This document shows, piece after piece, positions 59,308 to 64,000 of a stretch of 64,000 nt of DNA (position 1 is the first letter of the stretch; every line of letters begins with the position of its first letter). The DNA is from Thiomicrorhabdus chilensis DSM 12352 (GTDB taxonomy: Bacteria > Pseudomonadota > Gammaproteobacteria > Thiomicrospirales > Thiomicrospiraceae). Position numbers and translations under genes: made by a program. Below the pieces are notes generated by a model, which was not told the origin of the DNA, made no database searches, and saw nothing but the letters and a program-made list of their open reading frames with translations. The DNA lies in NCBI RefSeq assembly GCF_000483485.1, contig NZ_KI519609.1:2261460-2325459 (forward strand), in the 5' to 3' direction.

Positions 59308-61493
59308 AGATAACAAGCTGGCAATTCATCAAACAATATGGCTGGCTGGCAGTGCTCTCCAGTGCGATGCTGATCGCACTGGTGATGATGAGTCAAATCC
59401 TACAAAACGCCTCGGAATTCGCCGAAGCCTACTCCAGCCTCCTGCTGTTCACCTTCGCCGGCATCAGCGTGTTGCTGGTCATGCTGGTGCGTACCTTATT
59501 GACCTTACGCAAACGTTATCTGCAGAAAACCCCCGGCATCAAAATCACCTTAAGAATCACCGCCATTTTCACCTTCCTGATTGGAATACCGGTTGCCATC
59601 ATTTTCTATTTTGCCTTGAACTTCATCCAACAAGGCATCAACCAATGGTTTGACGTCAAGACCGAAACCGCCTTGAGCAACGCCACCTCACTGGTGCGCA
59701 TCACTCTGGACAACAAAACCATAGACAGCCTCAACCTGACCTTGAGTGTGGCTAAAGACAACCGCTCACTGTTGGCCTCGTCGCCGTTCATCGGGGTGAG
59801 TACCCTGCGCACCAAACTCAGTGCCCAGGAAGTGGCACTCTACCACTCCAACCAACAATTGATTGCCTTCAGCAGCCTCGACGAAACCGACATCCTGCCG
59901 GTGCCGCCCGGCGACAACCTGTTTCAGCAGATCCGCCAGAAAAAAACCTATGCGGCGGTGGAGACCCTTCCCGGGGCCACCCGCGAACAGGAAATCATCC
60001 GCGTCATCATTCCATTTTCCGACATTCAACTGAACGGCAACTATGCGCTCCAGGTCATCTTCAATGTCCCGGCCGGCATCAGCGAACTGGCCGACTCGGT
60101 CAAGGTGGCCTCGGGGCAATACAAAGAGCTCTCCTACCTCAAAGGCCCGCTGACCGCGAGTTTTACCCTGATCCTGTCAATGGTTCTACTGCTGACGTTG
60201 GTCACCGCCTTACTGTTCACCATTCAGGCGGTTCAAAACCTGACACGCCCGATCCGAACCCTGGCACGCGGAACCGCAGCGGTGTCGCGCGGTGATTACA
60301 GCATTAAAATGCGTGCCGACAGGGAGGATGAGTTCGGCACCTTGATCAAATCCTTCAACGACATGATTCAGAAAATCGCCCAAGCGCGCAACGACATCAA
60401 AATCGGGCACCAGCAAACAGAAGTGCAGAAACTCTACCTACAGGCAATCATCCAAAACCTCTCCAGCGGGGTTTTGACTTTTGACATGAACAATCGCCTG
60501 CGCACCTCCAACGATGCCGCCGCCACCATTCTCAACACCGACCTGACCCGGCACATCGGCAAGCCCTTTGAAGAACTCATACAAAGCGAGGACAGCACCC
60601 ACCTCAAAGCCTTGTTCGACCACATCAAACCAATGTTCGACAAAAGTGTCAAACCGTGGAACATGCAGCACAAGTTCTCCTGCAAACAGGGGCAAAAAAT
60701 CCTGTTGTTACACGGTTCGACCCTGCCCAGCATCGACAAGAAAATCGGCGGTTTCGTTATCGTCATGGACGACATCACCGAACTGGTGCAAGCACAGCTT
60801 AATGCAGCCTGGAGTGATGTCGCGAGGCGTTTGGCGCATGAGATCAAAAATCCATTGACGCCGATCCAGCTCTCCGCCGAACGTTTGAACTACAAACTGC
60901 ATACCAAGCTTGAATCTGAAGACCAGGCGTTACTGGCGCGAATGACCCATACCATCACCGAGCAGGTCTCCACCATGCAAACCCTGGTGCAGGCTTTTTC
61001 TGAATACGCTAACACTCCGGAAGTTCAGGTGCGTAAACTGGACGTGAACCAGCTGATTGATGATGTGACCCTGATGTATCAAGGGCCCGATGTGCGCTGT
61101 AAAATCATTCAGGACCTGGATGCACAGTGCCCGCAGATGATGGTTGACGCCTCCAGACTGCGCCAGCTGTTCCACAATCTGATTAAGAATGCCATCGAGG
61201 CAACCGAAACCACCCCTCAAGCTCATGTTAAAATCACCACACAGTGCGCAAACGACCTTAGCGAACTGGAGATTACAATCTGCGACAATGGTCCAGGAAT
61301 CGGTGAAGAGGCGAAAAACTGGATTTTTGAGCCCTATGCTACCGACAAGCCCAAAGGCACCGGCTTGGGCTTAGCCATTGTACGCAAGATTGTAGAAGAG
61401 CATAATGGACAGATACAGGTGGAGTCTTCCCCGGAAAGTGGCACCTGTTTTATCATCAATTTACCGATTATAGTGAGTGACACGCCAGCATGA
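59304..61493 (+). CDS. ntrY: NtrY-like sensor histidine kinase
   Basis: A 729-residue membrane kinase. Three N-terminal helices, an extracytoplasmic region (about 125-270), another helix (S-F-T-L-I-L-S-M-V-L-L-L-T-L), HAMP, PAS, a HisKA motif A-R-R-L-A-H-E-I-K-N-P-L-T-P-I-Q and a HATPase with H-N-L-I-K-N-A-I-E-A and G-T-G-L-G-L-A-I-V. The order and the P-L-T-P-I-Q motif are typical of NtrY. ATG 59304 has AAGAG six bases upstream and overlaps the DUF4390 stop. Its partner follows, overlapping by four bases. Confidence 0.88.
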   Translation: MKITSWQFIKQYGWLAVLSSAMLIALVMMSQILQNASEFAEAYSSLLLFTFAGISVLLVMLVRTLLTLRKRYLQKTPGIKITLRITAIFTFLIGIPVAIIFYFALNFIQQGINQWFDVKTETALSNATSLVRITLDNKTIDSLNLTLSVAKDNRSLLASSPFIGVSTLRTKLSAQEVALYHSNQQLIAFSSLDETDILPVPPGDNLFQQIRQKKTYAAVETLPGATREQEIIRVIIPFSDIQLNGNYALQVIFNVPAGISELADSVKVASGQYKELSYLKGPLTASFTLILSMVLLLTLVTALLFTIQAVQNLTRPIRTLARGTAAVSRGDYSIKMRADREDEFGTLIKSFNDMIQKIAQARNDIKIGHQQTEVQKLYLQAIIQNLSSGVLTFDMNNRLRTSNDAAATILNTDLTRHIGKPFEELIQSEDSTHLKALFDHIKPMFDKSVKPWNMQHKFSCKQGQKILLLHGSTLPSIDKKIGGFVIVMDDITELVQAQLNAAWSDVARRLAHEIKNPLTPIQLSAERLNYKLHTKLESEDQALLARMTHTITEQVSTMQTLVQAFSEYANTPEVQVRKLDVNQLIDDVTLMYQGPDVRCKIIQDLDAQCPQMMVDASRLRQLFHNLIKNAIEATETTPQAHVKITTQCANDLSELEITICDNGPGIGEEAKNWIFEPYATDKPKGTGLGLAIVRKIVEEHNGQIQVESSPESGTCFIINLPIIVSDTPA

Positions 61494-62839
61494 AACCAGG
61501 CAAGATCTTAATTGTGGATGACGAAAAAGACATTCGTAATTTGATGCGCGAAATCTTCGAAGAAGAAGGTTACCAAATCGAGACCGCCGCCAATGGCGTC
61601 CAAGCCAAAGCCGCATGGAAAACCAAGGTGCCGGACGTGATTTTCTTAGACGTCTGGATGCCCGACATCGACGGCATCACCCTGCTCAAAGAGATGCAGA
61701 ACGACCCGCTTCTGGAACAGACCAGCATCATCATGATGTCCGGCCACGGCACCATTGAAACCGCTATTGAAGCCACCAAACTTGGCGCCTATGACTTTCT
61801 GGAAAAGCCGCTCTCGCTCGCAAAACTGATTGTCATCGCCGAACGGGCGCTTGAACATACCCGCCTGAATCAGGAAAACCGTCAACTCAAGCAAACCCTG
61901 CCTGAACAGATCCTGCCCATCGGCAAAAGTAAACTCATCAGCGCCCTGCGTGACTCCATTGAACGCCTGGCCAAATACAGCATGCCCATCCTGGTGATTG
62001 GCGAAGCCGGCAGCGGCAAAAAGCATTTTGCCAAGGCGGTGCATAAAACCAGCGATCGAAAAGAGGCAGGCCTGTTGGTTTTTTATGCATCGGATTTCAA
62101 TGATTTAGCTCAAAAAGCCTGGGAGGAGAACAGCACCGAACTTCTGACTCAGCTTCGCCAGATTGATGGCGGCACGCTGGTGATTACCGATGCCGACCTG
62201 CTCAGCCCACAAAGCCAGGTGATTCTGGCGGGCATCATGCTTGACCACCGCTATCAAAACGCCCACCAGCAAGAGGCCATGCAGCTTGATATCCGCGTCA
62301 TCGCCCTTACCAAAACCGGACTGGAAAACGTGCATCATAAAGGCGAATTTCGCGACGATCTTTACCAGCGTTTTCAGGTCATGCCCATTCACATTCCAGC
62401 ACTCAGACAGCATACCGAGGACATTCCCGAATTGATTGGCCATTTCATCAATCAATTTGTAACTCATGATGGCCTGACTTACCGCGATTTCACGGTCTCC
62501 GCGCAAAACATCATGCGCCAGTACAGTTGGCCGGGAAACCTACGTGAATTGCAGAACCTGATTCAAAAACTGCTAATCCTCGGAAACGGCGATATTGATG
62601 ACGCCGAAGTGAAAGCCGCCCTGACACAATCGGAAGCGGCCGAACTCAGTGCACTGGAAGTGGACACCGGCATCAACCTCAAGCAGGCAAAAGACCAATT
62701 TGAAAAAGCCTATTTAAGTCAGCTTCTGAGGGAAACCGGCGGCAATGTCTCGGAAACGGCAAAACGTTCGGGAATTGACCGTACCAACCTTTACCGCAAA
62801 CTGAAAACCCTGGGGATAGACCCAAAAAACCCGGTTTAA
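61490..62839 (+). CDS. ntrX: NtrX-like response regulator lacking the GAFTGA loop
   Basis: A 449-residue regulator: receiver with D54 (F-L-D-V-W-M-P), AAA+ domain with Walker A G-E-A-G-S-G-K-K at 171-178, and Fis-type helix-turn-helix at the C-terminus (G-N-V-S-E-T-A-K-R-S-G-I-D-R-T-N-L-Y-R-K). The E-S-E-L-F-G-H and G-A-F-T-G-A elements, needed to contact sigma-54, are absent, and Walker B reads L-V-I-T-D-A-D. It probably does not activate sigma-54 promoters and may work with other polymerase forms (inference). A CAGGCCTG element lies in frame at residues about 193-195. Confidence 0.88.
   Translation: MKPGKILIVDDEKDIRNLMREIFEEEGYQIETAANGVQAKAAWKTKVPDVIFLDVWMPDIDGITLLKEMQNDPLLEQTSIIMMSGHGTIETAIEATKLGAYDFLEKPLSLAKLIVIAERALEHTRLNQENRQLKQTLPEQILPIGKSKLISALRDSIERLAKYSMPILVIGEAGSGKKHFAKAVHKTSDRKEAGLLVFYASDFNDLAQKAWEENSTELLTQLRQIDGGTLVITDADLLSPQSQVILAGIMLDHRYQNAHQQEAMQLDIRVIALTKTGLENVHHKGEFRDDLYQRFQVMPIHIPALRQHTEDIPELIGHFINQFVTHDGLTYRDFTVSAQNIMRQYSWPGNLRELQNLIQKLLILGNGDIDDAEVKAALTQSEAAELSALEVDTGINLKQAKDQFEKAYLSQLLRETGGNVSETAKRSGIDRTNLYRKLKTLGIDPKNPV
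62067..62074 (+). repeat. CAGGCCTG element inside ntrX
   Basis: Reads CAGGCCTGTTGGTTTTT and encodes A-G-L-L-V-F, just after the Walker A helix. Confidence 0.75.
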
Positions 62840-62911
62840 CCATATTTATTAAGTTGTTTTCAGCGTAGAATACGGTTTGAATATGGCATTACTTAAAGAA
62901 CCTTACACACT

Positions 62912-64000
62912 ATGAATATCGTGATTTTAGGAGCAGGTCAGGTCGGTTCCTCCTTGGCTGAGCTACTGGCAAACGAAAACAACGACGTCACCGTGGTCGA
63001 TTTGGACAGCGCCAGCCTGCAACGTTTACAGGACCGTTTGGACATTCGCACCGTGTGCGGTCACGCCTCTCACCCCGATGTGCTTGAACAGGCCGACCTT
63101 GAAGAGGCGGACATGCTGATCGCCGCGACACAAAACGACGAAACCAATATTCTGGCCTGCCAGATCGCCCATATTCTCTATAAAACCAACACCAAGATTG
63201 CCCGTGTACGCAGCGGCTCCTACCTGGATCACCCGGAGATTTTCAGTCGTAACTATACCTCTGAAGCCTTGCCGATCGACGTGCTCATCAGTCCGGAAAC
63301 CTTGGTCACAAACTACATTCTACAGTTGATCGAATATCCGGGCTCGCTACAGGTCATCGACTTTGCGGAAGGCAAGGTGCGTTTGATTGCGGTGCGTGCC
63401 TTTAAGGGAAGTTTGCTGGTAGACAAACGCATCAGCGAACTCAAAAACTACCTGCCCAAAGAGGTCAAAACCCGCATCGTTGCGATTTACCGCAAGGATG
63501 AAGTGGTCATGCCCAACGGCAATGCCACCATCAAAGCCGAAGATGAAGTGTTCTTTCTGGCCGAACCCAAACACATTCCCGCGATCGTTGAAGAGTTGCG
63601 ACGCCATAAAGAACGTCCTTCGCGTAACATCATGATCGCCGGCGGAGGAAACATCGGCTTTAACCTGGCCAAAGAGTTGGAAAAGGCCCATCAGGTCAAA
63701 CTCATCGACCACAATATTCAACAAGCCAGACAGGTCGCCGAAATTTTGGATCACACCATCATCATTCATGGCGACGTGGCCGACAAAGATCTGCTTCTTG
63801 AGGAAAACATCGATGAGATCGATCTATTTGTGGCGGTCACCAACTCGGATGAGGCCAACATCATCTCCGGCATGCTGGCCAAGAAATTAGGGGTGCGGCG
63901 TGTCATTGCCCTGGTCAACAACCAATCCTACATCGAGCTGATTCAGCTAAACAGCATTGACGTCGCCATTTCCGCCGACCAAATCACCACCAGTAAGTTG
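62912..64000 (+). CDS. trkA: Trk potassium uptake regulatory protein TrkA (cut by window end)
   Basis: Peripheral NAD-binding subunit gating the TrkH/TrkG potassium channel. The frame is open from ATG 62912 to the last base, 363 codons without a stop; full-length relatives are about 458. The first RCK domain starts M-N-I-V-I-L-G-A-G-Q-V-G-S-S, and a second Rossmann motif reads I-M-I-A-G-G-G-N-I-G near residue 245. TrkA after rsmB-ntrY-ntrX is a common gammaproteobacterial order. Only a weak ribosome binding site (AAAGAA) is seen. Confidence 0.93.
   Translation, partial: MNIVILGAGQVGSSLAELLANENNDVTVVDLDSASLQRLQDRLDIRTVCGHASHPDVLEQADLEEADMLIAATQNDETNILACQIAHILYKTNTKIARVRSGSYLDHPEIFSRNYTSEALPIDVLISPETLVTNYILQLIEYPGSLQVIDFAEGKVRLIAVRAFKGSLLVDKRISELKNYLPKEVKTRIVAIYRKDEVVMPNGNATIKAEDEVFFLAEPKHIPAIVEELRRHKERPSRNIMIAGGGNIGFNLAKELEKAHQVKLIDHNIQQARQVAEILDHTIIIHGDVADKDLLLEENIDEIDLFVAVTNSDEANIISGMLAKKLGVRRVIALVNNQSYIELIQLNSIDVAISADQITTSKL

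Noticed and set aside
2486-62074. CAGGCCTG copies as a MITE or insertion-sequence end
   Set aside because: Flanks beyond about 16 bases differ between copies, no target duplications or fixed length are seen, and many copies lie in frame inside essential genes.
2486-62074. Apparent one-sided strand bias of the CAGGCCTG tail
   Set aside because: A first look suggested the T-rich tail was always on the plus strand. Reading the other side shows at least six good minus-oriented copies (2825, 6165, 9063, 35044, 50924, 57150), so I do not claim polarity like Chi or KOPS.
1-64000. tRNA, rRNA, CRISPR or riboswitch
   Set aside because: Scanning both strands by eye found no tRNA-like T-loop context, repeat-spacer array or known riboswitch core. 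A tRNAscan-SE and Infernal run would settle it.

Overview
The window looks like chromosomal DNA of a free-living gammaproteobacterium. The evidence is the gene content and order (dprA-def-fmt-rsmB-DUF4390-ntrY-ntrX-trkA, comM-ubiK, YcgL, a Lap/Bpf-type biofilm locus) and the overall style of a Thiomicrospira/Hydrogenovibrio-like sulfur oxidiser. The family-level placement is a guess from protein resemblance, not a measurement. No rRNA, tRNA, CRISPR array, insertion sequence or prophage was found.

Layout. 1-2.4 kb: DUF2254 membrane protein and two small stress-type membrane proteins. 2.5-6.1 kb: cca, an atypical SDR, a YcgL protein and superoxide dismutase. 6.3-8.6 kb: a DUF6502 protein, apparently read from a leaderless mRNA, overlapping an acidic DUF5666 lipoprotein. 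8.7-12.4 kb: a rhodanese remnant, a metallo-beta-lactamase-fold protein with a ruined first metal motif, a thioredoxin-like protein and glycerate kinase. 12.6-16.1 kb: a three-gene operon of a BtaA-like lipid headgroup transferase, a GNAT-like protein and a PlcP-like phosphoesterase, behind Pho-box-like repeats. 16.2-17.8 kb: a DEDDh exonuclease and hisI. 17.8-23.8 kb: a hybrid histidine kinase divergent from a PAS/CZB chemoreceptor. 23.8-30.6 kb: truD, a lipoprotein, a Tim44-like protein, an RsmC-like methyltransferase, rep and an Fe-alcohol dehydrogenase.

31.0-42.6 kb is a c-di-GMP-controlled adhesin-retention locus. It holds an OmpA-like lipoprotein, LapG protease, LapD receptor, LapB/LapC secretion ATPase and adaptor, and a TolC-like outer-membrane protein. 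A THI5/NMT1-PAS membrane sensor and a LuxR-type regulator with a degenerate receiver sit inside it. No giant adhesin gene is present here. 42.7-50.9 kb: TauE/SafE-like protein, comM, ubiK, two GGDEF proteins, a SPOR protein and argS. 50.9-54.6 kb: topA with a Lys/Ala/Pro tail and a receiver-ATPase fusion. 54.6-64 kb: dprA divergent from def-fmt-rsmB-DUF4390-ntrY-ntrX, then trkA, cut by the window end.

The strongest unexplained signal is a dispersed element with core CAGGCCTG. I counted 23 copies by eye, where about one is expected by chance. Most carry a T-rich tail giving the consensus CAGGCCTGYYGRTTTT, in either orientation, both between genes and in frame inside conserved genes; one pair of overlapping inverted copies forms a terminator-like palindrome. 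It behaves like a DNA-uptake-sequence-type genomic word, and the competence genes comM and dprA lie in the same window. Second in interest are the Pho-box-associated btaA/GNAT/plcP operon, which lacks the usual btaB, and the sensor/regulator pair embedded in the Lap locus.
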